Part shown: positions 1-11,131 of the stretch, in pieces | How positions within the stretch are numbered: the first letter of the stretch is position 1 | Layout of the letters: every line of letters begins with the position of its first letter | Assembly: GCF_023091745.1 (NCBI RefSeq) | Contig: NC_068912.1 | Coordinates: forward strand, 71,659,067 to 71,723,066 | From: Budorcas taxicolor | Lineage: Eukaryota; Chordata; Mammalia; Artiodactyla; Bovidae | Direction: 5' to 3' | DNA: 64,000 nt | Notes under the pieces: generated by a model | Databases searched by the model: none | Seen by the model: only the letters and a program-made list of their open reading frames with translations | Told to the model about the DNA's origin: nothing | Translations under genes and position numbers: made by a program

Positions 1-229
1 ACTGGAAAAACCATAGCTTTGACTATATGGACCTTTGTTGGCAAGTGATGTCTCTGCTTTTTAATACACTGTCTAGGTTTGTCATAACTTTTCTTCCAGT
101 TTCATGGCTTCAGTCACCATCCACAGTTATTTTGGAGTCCAAGAAAAGAAAATCTGCCACTGTTTCCATTTTCCCCCATCTATTCGCCATGAAGTGATGG
201 GACCAGATGCCATGATCTTAGTTTTTTCC
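1..229 (-). mobile_element. BovB LINE fragment, cut by window edge
   Basis: The reverse complement matches the part of the BovB (RTE clade) reading frame just after the reverse transcriptase active site; it encodes peptides such as KIMASGPITSW. The element continues left of the window, so its 3' end is not seen. Compared with other BovB copies here it lacks a short stretch around positions 95-115, an internal deletion. It is too short and decayed to be coding. Confidence 0.88.
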
Positions 230-860
230 CTGATGTGACCATTTTGTAATTCTGGAGTGTATAGAAGGATTGCATTTTGCGAGGAAGACTTGGAGGATAA
301 CTTGAGACTAATTTCTGTTAATTTCAGCTCTTAACACATTAGCAGCTACCCTTATTCCACCCAAGACCTGTGGTAGGTAGTTGGGCACATAGTCCTTGAA
401 CAGCTTACACACAGCTTGCAAGGGGTAAGGTTTGAAAAATAGAACCTATCTTCCAAATAAGTGGGATCTATGCTTTGATTGTTGTTTCTGATCACAAAGG
501 TACAGATTGCAAGCCCAGTGTACATTTTTATTACTCTTCCTTCCATGTTGCAAACTCCTCCCTCTATAGCTGAAATGACTTCTAGGAAATTTAAAGTTCC
601 AGTGCCTTTTCTCTCCATGCTCTATATTTTTAAAAACATTTTTTTTCTTTTTTTGTGAGTCATATTTTAAAGACTAGGATATACAGAAGCAAATACATAA
701 ACAGAGGAAATGAGGAAATAATCATACAAGCCCAGGAAAAGATGCAGACTTAGAAAAGACCAAAGAACACCTGACTTTTACACCTCAGGTGATACTTATT
801 TAGTACAGAAACAGCTCACAATAATACAAAATAAAGATATAAGAATTTTAAAAAGTAGTA
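230..860. other. Unassigned sequence
   Basis: No repeat family recognised. The minus strand has an 88-codon open frame at 352-618 beginning MERKGTGTLNF and ending YHRSWVE; it matches no protein I know and could be chance. From about 620 the sequence turns A-rich and may already belong to the decayed L1 that follows. Confidence 0.5.
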
Positions 861-861
861 A

Positions 862-1030
862 CAAAAAAACAGCAAACCTTGTTGAACAAGAAGAATCTGA
901 TTTCCAGAGTTAGCTTGCTATTAAATATAAATGTCCGGTTTTCAACAAAAAGCCACAAGGTATTCTAAAAAGTAGAAACTTATAGTACAAACAAAGGAAA
1001 AAATAGATTTAAATAACCAATACTATACTA
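862..1030 (+). mobile_element. Old L1 (L1M-type) 5' region, part A
   Basis: The stretch around 930-1000 resembles the 5' region upstream of ORF1 in mammalian-wide L1M elements. The L1 is split by a BOVA2 SINE and resumes at about 1286 in the same orientation. Heavily diverged and non-coding. Confidence 0.55.
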
Positions 1031-1285
1031 TACTAAGTCACTTCAGTCATGTCCGACTCTGTGTGACCCCATAGATGGCAGCCCACCAGGCTCCCCCATC
1101 CCTGGGATTCTCCAAGCAAGAACACTGGAGTGGGTTGCCATTTCCTTCTCCAATGCATGAAAGTGAAAAGTGAAAATGAAGTCGCTCAGTCGTGTCCAAC
1201 TCTTCGCGACCCCATGGACTGCAGCCTACCAGGCTCCTCCATCCATGGGATTTTCCAGGCAAGAGGACTGGAGTGGGGTGCCATC
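1031..1285 (-). mobile_element. BOVA2 dimeric SINE
   Basis: Two A-type monomers lie in tandem on the minus strand, joined near 1156-1180 by the typical GAAAGTGAAAAGTGAA-like linker; each half contains the motif read on the plus strand as GACCCCAT. The first few bases of the 5' monomer are missing at the right end. It sits inside an older L1, so it inserted later. No convincing target duplication was found. Short ORFs across it are not genes. Confidence 0.92.
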
Positions 1286-3560
1286 ACAGAAACCTGGAAA
1301 AGGCCCACCAGCAGATCAATTTAGAAAAACTTTAAAACAGCTGTTTGACAATGTTTAAATAAACAAAAAAATATGTAAGTAAGCTAGAGAATGATTAATA
1401 AGCAAAGTGGAAATATCAATAAAGAGAAAATATTGCAAAAGAAAAAATCTGGACTTGAAAAGTACAATCTCTAAAATTAAAAATTTCTTAGCGGTATTGG
1501 AATACAGATTTGTCCAAGGAGAAGAAATAATCAGTGAACTTGAAGATGGAAAATGGAAATTATTCATTATAATGAACATAAAAAAGGCTGAAAAAGTAAT
1601 CAGAGTCCAAGAAAATCATGAGACACAAACAAACAGATCCAAATATTCATTGTGGGAGCTCGAGAGAGAAAAGGTAGAGGAAACAATGCTTGTAAACTTC
1701 CCAGATTTAATAAAAGACATTAATAAAAATATCAAAGAAGTTCAACAAATTCCAAATATTATTAACTCCAAAAGGAACACACCTAGACATTTTAGTCAAT
1801 CTTTAGAAACTAAAAGAAAGAAAAAGAGAGTCTTGCAATCAGCAAGAGAGAAATGACTTATCACATACAAGAAATCATTAAAATATTATGAGCAGATTTC
1901 TCATCAAAAATAGTGAGGTTAGAGATCAGTGGACCAATATATTCAAAGTGCTAAAAAAGTTAACCAAGAATCCTATATCACTTAAAAATGTTCTTCAGGA
2001 GTTACAGAGAATAAATGATTATCTAATTAAATAAACTCTGAGCTTTTTTACCACCAAAACTGCCCTCTAAAAATGTTCAAGAGAATTCTTCAGGGTGAAA
2101 TAAAAAGACACTAGACAATAACGTGAAATCATATAAAGAAATAGAGAACTCAAAAAACTTAAAAACATGAAAAATGCATTACATTTGTAAAATACATAAA
2201 GCCAGTAATATTGTAATAATATTTTCAGTTCTACTATGTTTTAATGTGACCTCAGAGACCTATATGTATATATATTAAAATCATCTAGATGCTAATACTA
2301 TTGTAACTTTGGTTTATAACTCTGTATAATTTTTGGTTTCTGCATAATTTAAGAGATTAACGTTTAAAAGAATTAGTTTATGTTTTGGTACACATAATGT
2401 ATAAAGACATAATATTGTGACATCAATAACCAAAGAAGTGTGGACAGAGCTGTAAAGGAGTCATGTTTTTGTATGTTATTGAAGTTAAGAGGCTAATTAT
2501 TCAAATAGTGTGCTATAAACTTAGAAGGTTAGATGTAATCTCCATGGAAACCCCCAAAATAGCTGTAAAATATATACAAAATGAAATAAAAAGAAATTTA
2601 AATATTTTCTTACAAAAATTAGTTAAACCCAAAAATGTTTATAATGCCAAAAATGGGGAACAAAATGTATAGGGCATATAAAAAATAGCAAATGACAGAA
2701 GCAATTCTCTCCTTACTGGTGATCACTTTAACCATTAAAGGATTAAACTCTCCAATCAAAAAGCAAGAGAATGGCAAAATGGATGAAACATGATTTAATT
2801 TTATAGTATCTATGAAAGTCACATTAGATCCAAATATGAATAGATTGAAAGTAAAGGGATGGTAAGTGATATTCCATGCAATAGTTCCATGCAAAAGAGA
2901 ACAATACGGGCTTTACTGATATCAGAAAAAAATTAGATTTTTAAATAAAAAAAAGGAGAGATGGGGACAATAGATATTTAATAAAAGGTTTAATACAGTC
3001 AGTTGATTTAACAATTATAAATATTTTTTTATCTAGTAACATACCATCAAAACATATAAAGCAAAAAAAAAAAAAATGAGCTTAAGGGACTAGACAATTC
3101 TACAAAAATGGTTGGAGATTTCAGTATTCAACTCTTAATAATTATAGAACAACCAGATAGAAGATAAGTAAGTAAACAGAAGAACTAAATAATACAAAAA
3201 ACCAACTGAATCCTATAAACATACAGAGAACACTCTACCCAATAATAAAAGCATACACATTTTTCTCAAGTGCCCATGAGACATTTTTCATGATAGACCA
3301 TATATTAGGCTACAAATCAGAATCTAAATGGACTTTTAAAATTATTGAATAAAGTAACTACCCAACTACAGCTGGATAAAGTTTGAATTCAATAATAGCA
3401 AGTAAACTGGGAAATTTGCAGACTGGTGGACATTAAGCAATGCAATCAATCAGTGAATAAAAGAAAAAGTTACAAGAGAAACAATTAGCTGAGGACTATT
3501 GAAAGTACTCAAAAACACATGTATCATGAAGGGTAATGAAAACTTGGACAATCAATTATC
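1286..3560 (+). mobile_element. Old L1 (L1M-type), part B: ORF1 to start of ORF2
   Basis: From left to right it follows L1 order: an ORF1 remnant (about 1380-1860), the inter-ORF spacer with its GTGACATCAATAAC-like stretch (about 2418), then the ORF2 endonuclease start (about 2690-3560). The ORF1 remnant keeps a 149-codon frame at 1407-1856 with a recognisable coiled-coil/RNA-binding tail (NTPRHF, VLQSAREK), but many substitutions and stops elsewhere show it is dead. An A-run at 3064-3078 lies inside. Low identity suggests insertion well before ruminants arose. Confidence 0.75.
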
Positions 3561-4095
3561 ATAGAATAAAAATTACTTCTGTTGCCACTACACTTCTTTA
3601 TCTCTGTTGGTTTTGGATCAAGGCTTGGCCCCAGTCATGTTGCTTCTTGGTGACACAGTAGCCAAAAGTCTAATATAGAACCAATTTTCTAGCCAGGAAA
3701 AGTGAAAAGATGGCCCCTGCCCCTTGAACAGATGTCAAGAATGTGGGGAAAACTCTGAGAGAGATAATGAGCTGAAAAAGATGTTTTAATTATGTATATA
3801 AATCTACAGGTCTTATCTTGGGATTTTATCAGAGCTATTTTGCAACAAAAATTATGAAGTCCAGGCATGAAGGCTTAATGAAGTCCTGAAAGAAGGAAAA
3901 GTAAGAAAACTTTCTTCCACTGAGATTGTTCTAAAAGAAAAACTAAAGAATATAATTTAGTATAAAGGGAAAAATATAAGAGAGTTACTTGGAAATTTGA
4001 GAATGAGAGAGGAGCAACAGAAACAGCAAATCTTTGGGTGTATGTAAAAATAAAAATTCCAATGGTAAATAAATAATACCTAAAAAATTCATATA
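3561..4095. other. Unassigned, between two L1 fragments
   Basis: A slightly less AT-rich block (3590-3960) with no recognised family and no ORF of note. It may be a separate old insertion or single-copy DNA. Confidence 0.4.
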
Positions 4096-4845
4096 ATCAA
4101 AAACAAGCCACAAATGTAGGACCAAAGGAAAAACAAAACAGAGTGGATAAACAGAAAAAAAAAGTACAATGAAAGCGCTATATGGAACCTTATAAAAAAT
4201 TAAGTTAAATCTAAATGAGATCTAAAAAAATGGAAAGAGATTGTCAGATTGTGAGTTAGAAAACATAACCCAACCACCTGATGTCCATAAAAAATTCATT
4301 TTAAATAAAAATTAAAAATAAAATGATAGAAAACCATGTACACCAACACCAAGAGAAAGCTGGAGAGGTTGCATTAATATAAAATAATGTATATTTGAGT
4401 AAAAAGAATATACCCAGGGATAAAGAAGACATAATAATCCTAAATGTGTGTACATCAAGCAACAGAGCTCCAAAATACATGAAACAAACACTGGCAATAC
4501 TGAAAAGTGAAGTACCTCACATCACATATGTAGTTCGTGACTTTGACAGTCTTTTCTCAGTAATAAACAAAACAATCAGAAAATGAGTAAAGATATCAAA
4601 GACCTGAACAATATTTTCAACCAAATTTATCTAATTGACAATTATGGAGACTATTTTACCCACCTGTAATAGAGTACACATTTTTTTTTTCAAGAGCATA
4701 TGGAACACTAAACAAAACAAAACAAAACAAAAACCTAGACAATAAGACAACATCAACAGATTGTAGGTAATTAAAATAGTAATTAAAAAATATCTGACCC
4801 TAACAGAAAGAAATAATGTGTGAAAAAAGGCCATATTTGATGAGA
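4096..4845 (+). mobile_element. Old L1 ORF2 endonuclease-region fragment
   Basis: Translated pieces match the L1 endonuclease: ILNVCTSSNRAPKYMKQTLA (about 4435-4495) corresponds to the family's ILNVYAPN-type segment, and sequence around 4585-4640 matches the following DLIDI region. Frames are broken. This overlaps in content with the end of the preceding L1, so it is a second copy or a rearranged duplicate. Confidence 0.7.
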
Positions 4846-5223
4846 TAAAAAGTGAGAGGGAAGGAAGAAAATGGAGGCAGTATTTTCCTAGATTTCTTTC
4901 TCAATGCATATTTCTGCTAGTGTAAGAAAGATAAAGGGGATACAGTGTGATATTAAGAGAAAATATTTCCTTCCTTATTTATTTCCTTCCTTCTTTCCTT
5001 TCTCATTTACTTATTATTTTCTAGTGTGTGTTTACTTAATTTTAGGAAATGCTAGGCATGTCTCCCTGTCTACTAGCTCAATTCTGTATACATAGCATAC
5101 TAAATATCCAAGCTGAGAAGGGATGGCAAAAGTAAACAAACATATGACATTTTGTGTATAATTTCTTGGGAAGGCTCTTGCCAGAATGTAGAGCATCTGC
5201 TTCAATCAAGCCTTGATTTTTTT
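4846..5223. other. Unassigned; pyrimidine-rich tract at 4966-5010
   Basis: Single-copy-looking AT-rich DNA with an imperfect (TTCC)n tract near 4966-5010. A 63-codon ORF across it (4904-5095) follows the low-complexity sequence and is not considered a gene. Confidence 0.45.
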
Positions 5224-5984
5224 TAAGGTTAGATGCACATACTTTTCTCAACTTTTACATGTACTGTCAATGAATTTTGAAAAAGTTATACAGTTGTGTA
5301 AGTACCACCACAATTAAGATGTAGAACATTTCGATAAACCAAAAAAAGCTTTTTGTGCTTGTTTGCATTAAGTTCTTCCCACCCTTGCCCTTGGCAAATA
5401 CTGATCTGTTTTACATATGGAGATGGGTAGCTTTTGTTTGTATTTATTTATTTCTTTTTTTCTTTTTAAATAATTTTTATTTTGTATTGGAGCATAGCTG
5501 GTTAACATTGTTGGATTAGTTTCAAGTGTACAGCAAAATGACTCAGTTATACATATACAGGTATCTATCCTTTTTCAAATTATTTTCCCAATTAAGTTAT
5601 TACAGAATCTTGAGCAGAATTCCCTCTAAATAAAGAGGTCCTGGTCATTTATCTATTTTAAATATAGTTGTATGTATATGTCAATCTCAAACTCCCAAAC
5701 TATCCTTTCCCCCTACCTTTCCTCCCAATAACCATAGTTTATTCTTTAAGCCTGTGAGTCTGTTTCTGTTTTAAAAATAAGCTCACATGTATCATCATTT
5801 TTAGATTTTACATATAGTAATATCATATATTTGTTTTCCCTCTGTCTGATTTATTTCACTTATTAGGATAATCTCCAGGTCCATCCAGGTTGCTACAAAT
5901 GACACTATTTCATTCTTTTTATTGGCTAAGTAATATTCCATTTTATATATGTTTTACATCTTCTTTATCCATTCATGTGATCAT
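5224..5984 (-). mobile_element. L1 3' UTR pieces
   Basis: 5224-5440 resembles the 3' UTR of an old L1M element; 5450-5984 matches the laurasiatherian L1 3' UTR read backwards, including the stretch read as GTACAGCAAAATGACTCAG (5529-5547) and the later AATCTCCAGGTCCATCCA. Both are minus strand and non-coding. They are probably two different insertions. Confidence 0.72.
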
Positions 5985-6645
5985 TGCACAAATAAATGAA
6001 ATAGAAATGAACAAAGCAATAGAAAAGTTCGATGAAACTAAAAGCTAATCTTTGAAAAGATAAACAGAATTGATAAATCTTTAGCCAGACTCTTCAAGGA
6101 AAAAAGGGAGAGGGTTCAAGTCAATGAAATTAGAAATGAAAAGAACTTACAGTGGACAGTAAAGAAATACAAGGAATTGTAAGAGACTACTATAAGCAAC
6201 TATATGCCAATAAAATGGACAACCTGGAAATAAATGTACACATTCTTAAAAAGGTATTACTCCCAAGATGGAACCAGGAAGAAATAGAAAATATGAATAT
6301 ATCAATCACAAGTACTGAAATTGAAATTGTGATTTAAAAACTCCTAACAAACAAAAGTCCAGGACCTGATGGCTTCATGGGCAAATTCTGTCAAATATTT
6401 AGAGAAAAAAATAACATTTATCCTTCTGAAATTATTTCCCCAAAATTTCAGAAGGAACACTCCCAAACTCATTCTATGAGGCCATCATCACCTTGATACC
6501 AAAACAAAGACACTGCAAAAAATGGAAAACTACAGGCCAATATCACTGATGAAAATATACACAAAATGTCAACAAAATCCTAGCAATCCAAATCCAACAA
6601 TACATTAATACAATCTTTTGAGAAGCCTCAGTATAAAGCAGATAA
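5985..6645 (+). mobile_element. L1 ORF2 fragment before the RT core
   Basis: Translations match the L1 ORF2 segment leading into the reverse transcriptase: RDYYKQLYANKMDNLE at about 6183-6230, then the NKSPGPDG-like motif near 6348-6372. Stops and frameshifts interrupt it. The plus-strand arm at 23246-23643 carries the same protein region from a much younger L1. Confidence 0.82.
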
Positions 6646-7164
6646 ATGCAGATTTATTGGTAAAGTAAATTTAGGAGGAGGCATCTCTAGCCGTGATGTG
6701 CATAAAGCTTCAGGAAACCCAGCTATCTCAGGAAGATGCTGAAAACAATTATACCTTTTTCTACTCTCCTAAATATGGATGTTTTGAAACTACAGAGTAC
6801 ATTATTGGTGAGTTAACAGGTTGCCTCTTCATAAAATATTCAATCTTCCTGAAAAAGGAAAACTATAAATCTAGAGGAATACATTTTTAAAAATTCACAT
6901 AATTATGCAGGCAATACTGTAATCAGGTTCACAGGTGCTATTAGTATTGATTTTGGTGATATTAAAATCTATTCATCATTGGTGATAAATCTAATGTGAA
7001 AACTTTCTACACAGACAGCTGATAGAGCTCATGATTTCATTTTGCCTACAGACATTTGTACCCAAAACCTTTAAACATATTATCATTTCTTTCTTGAATG
7101 AAAATATTGACAAACTCTCTTGTAATACTCTTGGAAACATTTTAATCTATATTTGTTTTAGGCT
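6646..7164. other. Unassigned
   Basis: No family recognised. A 65-codon plus-strand frame (6693-6890, beginning MMCIKLQETQ) has no recognisable motif. It may be single-copy DNA separating two L1 fragments. Confidence 0.4.
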
Positions 7165-7775
7165 ATTTTTTTACTTTTTCATTTTTTTTAAATTGATGTA
7201 TCCTTTATATAAGTGAAATGCACACCTTTAAATTATGTTAGTTTTGACAGTTGCATAACCACCATCAACCTAGAAAGTGTATTGTGACTCTTTTATTGTC
7301 AACCTCTGAACCCCTACAAAGTGACAACTACTTTTCTAATTTCTATTAGCAAACCTTCATTTTGCCTGCTCTAGAAATTCACATAAATGAAATCATAGAA
7401 TTTGTATAGTAAATAGTATGTATATAGAGCATATTTTTGAGATTTAACTATATTGTTCTATGTTCCTTTCTATTGCTCAATAAACATGTTACAATTGGCT
7501 GGTCCCTTGACTAATTTATGGACATTTGCTTTATGTGAGTAAAACTGAAATGAACATACATGTACAGATCATTTATAAACATATATTTTCATTTATCTTT
7601 AATATCTGGGAGTATTGCCATAGAGTAGATTATATTTAACTTTACAGAATCAGGCTAAAGTATCCTCTAAACTGATTGCATTAAAGTTCTGGTTGATCTC
7701 CATCCTCAACACTTATTCTCAGATTTAAAATAGTTTATGATTTTGACATGAATTTTCTTTACTGCTATTAAAATC
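7165..7775 (-). mobile_element. Old L1 3' end
   Basis: Read on the minus strand this follows an L1M-type ORF2 tail and 3' UTR: the region at about 7600-7775 corresponds to the ORF2 tail, and 7165-7500 to the UTR. Very diverged. Confidence 0.6.
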
Positions 7776-7928
7776 AGACAGAAACAGATATCATAACTGA
7801 AAATTATCTGAGCAGACAGACCGGTTAGTCACTGAAACACAACTTAGTTTAATAATAGCTTATTTTGCAGGATAAGTGAGGTTAACTTCACCTGAGTCAC
7901 TACTTGCTTTTGCCTTTGAAAAAATAAA

Positions 7929-8132
7929 GTGAAAGAAAGTGAAGTCGCTCAGTCGTGCCCGACTCTTTGCGACCCCATGGACACCAGGCTCCTCCATCTA
8001 TGGGATTTTCTAGGCAAGAGTACTGGAGTGGGTTGCCATTTCCTTCTCCAGGGAACTTCCCAACCCAGGGATCAAACCCAGGTCTCCCACATTGTAGACA
8101 GACGCTTTACCGTCTGAGCCACCAGAGAAGTC
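7929..8132 (-). mobile_element. Bov-tA SINE
   Basis: The tRNA-like head is at the right end (about 8070-8132, ending in the reverse of GGTGGCTCAGA) and the A-type body at the left. An imperfect target duplication, TTTGAAAAAATAAAG (7915-7929) and CTTGAAAAGATAAA (from 8132), brackets it. Just right of the SINE a unit of about 20 bases is repeated twice (8129-8168). Confidence 0.93.
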
Positions 8133-8168
8133 TTGAAAAGATAAATAAAGTCTTGAAAAGATAAGTAA

Positions 8169-8589
8169 ATTTTAAATAGCAACCAAAATTGATATGAGAT
8201 AACCAGTACTCAATTCCCTTTTATTTAAGAAAATTTTATTGTAATCAATCAGTGTAAAGAATAAGCCCTCATTGCCTTCACACTATATGATCTGTTTTAT
8301 AGAAATAGACCTTGAGCCTATCCCATCCTTTAGTTGAGTGTTCCTGTTTTGCAAACTGCCTTTCTGTGTATGCACAATCAACTTTTACTAATTACTGCTC
8401 AAGTGGATCATTGGTTTTATTTATTTATTTTTTTTTATTAACTTTTGACACTGTTAATGATTTTGAAGATTTTGTGCATCTTATCTTGTGTCATGGGCCA
8501 TATATATATATGTATATATATATAAACATTATTTTTGTACCTAGTAAAATCAATTAGATGTATAACTTTGAATCAGTTTCCAGACTACC
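8169..8589. other. Unassigned; TA repeat at 8500-8524
   Basis: AT-rich DNA without a recognised family. It contains a short (TA)n microsatellite at about 8500-8524. The 81-codon ORF across it (8312-8557) ends in the microsatellite and is not considered real. Confidence 0.4.
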
Positions 8590-9592
8590 TTTTTTCATAT
8601 CATTTCCCTATATTTTCATTCTTGCATAAACATCACCCCATCTTGATTAGCATAGCTTTATAGTAAGGCTTTAATTTGGATAAAGTTCTTTTTACAAGAT
8701 TGTCTTGGCTATTTAGATATGTTGAAATTGCATATGAATTTTAGAATCAGTTAATTTTGACAAAATCGTGTACTGGGTATTGATTGGCACTAAATTGAAA
8801 TTATAGATTAATTTGATCATAATGGCCATCTTAATATTGAGCTTCCCAATCCATAATCATGTTATAGCTTTCCTTTCATTTATGTATTCTTAGATTATTG
8901 ACTGTAAGCCTGTCTTCTTTTCTAAAATAAGCATTTAAAGGTATAGATTTACTCTTAAGCACTGTTTTGGCTAAATTCTTCAAATACCGATGGATTTTTA
9001 AATTACCATTCCTATGAATCATACACACATATGTTCACACACAAATATCATTTTCTTTGTAATTTTTATTTGCTTCTTGGACTATTTAGAATTGAGTGAC
9101 TTACTTTCTAAGTATTTAGAGGTTTTCTAGCTATGCCAATGTTATTTAATTCTACTTTAATCTTACTATGTTTAGAGAGCATATTCAGTAAAGTTTCAGA
9201 CTTAAAGTATTTTGAAAATTGTTTTTTGGCTTAAAATAAGATTTATATGAATATTACATATACATTGCCTTATTTAGAGATGTAGTGTTCTATTAATTTC
9301 TATTAGGTCACTTTAGATAAGAGAATCATTCAAATCTGCATTTTTACAAATTGTCCATCACCTACTAAAAGCTATGTTAAAATTTACAACTATGAATGTG
9401 GATTTGTCTATTTATCTTTGTATTTCTGAAAATGTTTCTTCCATATATCTTAAATTTCACTTATAGTTGCTATATATGCTGAATTTTATTTGTCAATATT
9501 TTCTTTCATCATCATCCTTATAAAATGTCTCATTACTAGTGGTAATACTCCTTTCCTTGCCTACATTATTTGACATTGTTATAGTCCCATGA
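8590..9592 (-). mobile_element. Old L1 ORF2 pieces, right of SINE continued
   Basis: On the minus strand, 8590-8885 matches the second half of the L1 reverse transcriptase, while 8890-9590 matches the endonuclease region; the middle of the RT is absent, so there is an internal deletion near 8885. The L1 is interrupted at 9593 by a Bov-tA3 and resumes at 9909. Confidence 0.7.
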
Positions 9593-9908
9593 GGGCTTCC
9601 CTCATAGCTCAGTGGGTAAAGAATCTGCCTGCAATGCAGGAGACTCTGGTTGGATTCCAGGCTGGGAAGACCCACTGGAGAAGGGATAGGCTACCCACTT
9701 CAGTATTCTTGGGCTTCCCTTGTGGCTCAGCTGGTAGAGAATCTGTCTGCAATGCAGGAGACCTGGGTTCAATCCCTGGGTTGGGAAGATTCCCTGGAGA
9801 ATGGAAAGGCTACCCACTCCAGTATTCTGGCCTGGAGAATTCCATGGACTGTGTATTTCATGGGCTCACAAGGAGTCAGACATGACTGAGTGACTTTCAC
9901 TTCACTTC
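9593..9908 (+). mobile_element. Bov-tA3 SINE (two tRNA-like heads)
   Basis: Two tRNA-Glu-like units in tandem (starting about 9593 and 9713) precede one A-type body, the Bov-tA3 arrangement. The second head keeps a pol III B-box-like GGTTCAATCC at 9766-9775 and a degenerate A box near 9723-9735. A short direct repeat ATAGTCC flanks it (9581-9587 and 9909-9915). It sits inside an older L1. It is a retroposon, not a functional tRNA. Confidence 0.95.
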
Positions 9909-10310
9909 ATAGTCCAACTAGCCTACTTATGCTTAGTGTTTGAATCTTTTACTATCCTTTGACTTTTCATAATTTATCTAACATCTATTTTTCCCTAGCT
10001 TGAAAATACCAACTTTAAATGTTGAGTGTTTAATCCATTTACATTTATAGGATTGATGGGGGTGGGGGGTGGGGTATGTTTGATTTAGAATCTTTTTGCC
10101 ACACTGTTCTTTCTCTTTTTCTGCCTTCCTTCTGTTTTCTGTGTCATTTCAGTCTTTTTTTTTTTAATGCCAGTCTCTCTGTTCTATGGGCTTATTATCC
10201 AGAACTCTTTTGGTTGTCATTGATTCTTCATTGCTTTCCTAGAGATTACAGTATGCATTTTAGAATTATCACAGACTACTTATAATTGTGTCTAAGTATA
10301 ATTGAAACCA
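9909..10310 (-). mobile_element. Old L1, continuation upstream of SINE
   Basis: Resumes the minus-strand L1 seen at 8590-9592 and runs into its ORF2 start and inter-ORF region. It contains a short G-rich stretch at 10058-10075 and a T-run near 10156, both mutations within the relic. Confidence 0.65.
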
Positions 10311-11062
10311 GGGGTTTAATTTGCCTGCTGTGAGGCTGAAGAAAGCTGCCATGCTAAGCACTGAAATTAATTGAATGTTACTAGCCTTTCTTCATCAGGT
10401 ATTCTGAATGCTGCAAGTGTTCCAGTAGACTACAAAGTTCAAAAATAGTTGATTCCATAGTTCTTGCTAACCCAATAGTTGTTTTATTGGAGGGAATTAT
10501 TCTTAAAGCTTCATATTCTGCCATCTTCCATGACATTACTGGAATACTAGGTTTTTGAGTGTGGGACAAAGTAATGTTTACTTTTGCCTCCAAATTTTCC
10601 AATGAAAGCCTAGGCAAGCTTATCCCAAATTGTCTGCTCAGAGATATCTCCTTGAATAAAAGAAATTCTTAAATATATACTTTTCAAATGTATTAAAGTA
10701 ATTTTCACAGGGTTACCTCACTGGAAGCCGTATTACACATTATAGAAAATTGAAGTTTGTAAAGTTTGGGGAAATTGCCCCAAGAATGCAATCAATAAGA
10801 CAACCTACATGTTTCACATCTTGCTTATCTTTTCTTTATGGTACCATACAAAGTTAGCTAGTTTAGGTGTGGAGTTTGAACTCAAAGGTCTAGAAAAAGT
10901 GCAGGAAGATCCCAAGGAAAGCTTAATCTGCATTTGATTCATTTGAGGAAAATGAGGAAGAGTTGAAAAAGGACTGTGGAAGATTGGTATATTCTTTAAA
11001 ATGTGATATATAATATTTTAATATGAACATTTCACTTTGACATTTTTAATGTGATAGTATTT
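10311..11062. other. Single-copy-looking DNA with an unrecognised ORF
   Basis: No repeat family recognised. On the minus strand a stop-free frame of about 95 codons runs from near 10665 to a stop at 10381; it contains VMSWKMAEYEALRIIPSNK and ELCSLLEHLQHSEYLMKKG. Its composition looks protein-like rather than low-complexity, but I recognise no family and see no clear start, splice sites or poly(A) signal. It could be a pseudogene fragment or chance. Confidence 0.4.
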
Positions 11063-11075
11063 AATGTAACAGAAT

Positions 11076-11118
11076 GCTACTGCTGCTACTGCTAAGTCAC
11101 TTCAGTTGTGTCCAACTC
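11076..11118 (-). mobile_element. Ultra-short 5'-truncated BOVA2 stub with perfect TSD
   Basis: Only 43 bases of the SINE 3' end remain: the GCT-rich tail (read on plus as GCTACTGCTGCTACTGCTAAG) followed by about 20 bases of body. It is bracketed by identical 13-base direct repeats AATGTAACAGAAT at 11063-11075 and 11119-11131, so it is a complete insertion event, not a deletion remnant. Confidence 0.9.
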
Positions 11119-11131
11119 AATGTAACAGAAT

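Noticed and set aside
1047..1358. Recurrent peptides such as GRKESDTTERLHF and CSLPGSSIHGIFQARG in many ORFs
   Set aside because: They are in-frame translations of Bov-tA/BOVA2 bodies.
9593..9908. tRNA gene from A/B-box-like sequence
   Set aside because: The tRNA-like part is a Bov-tA3 retroposon head, without a cloverleaf fit, and is repeated across the window.
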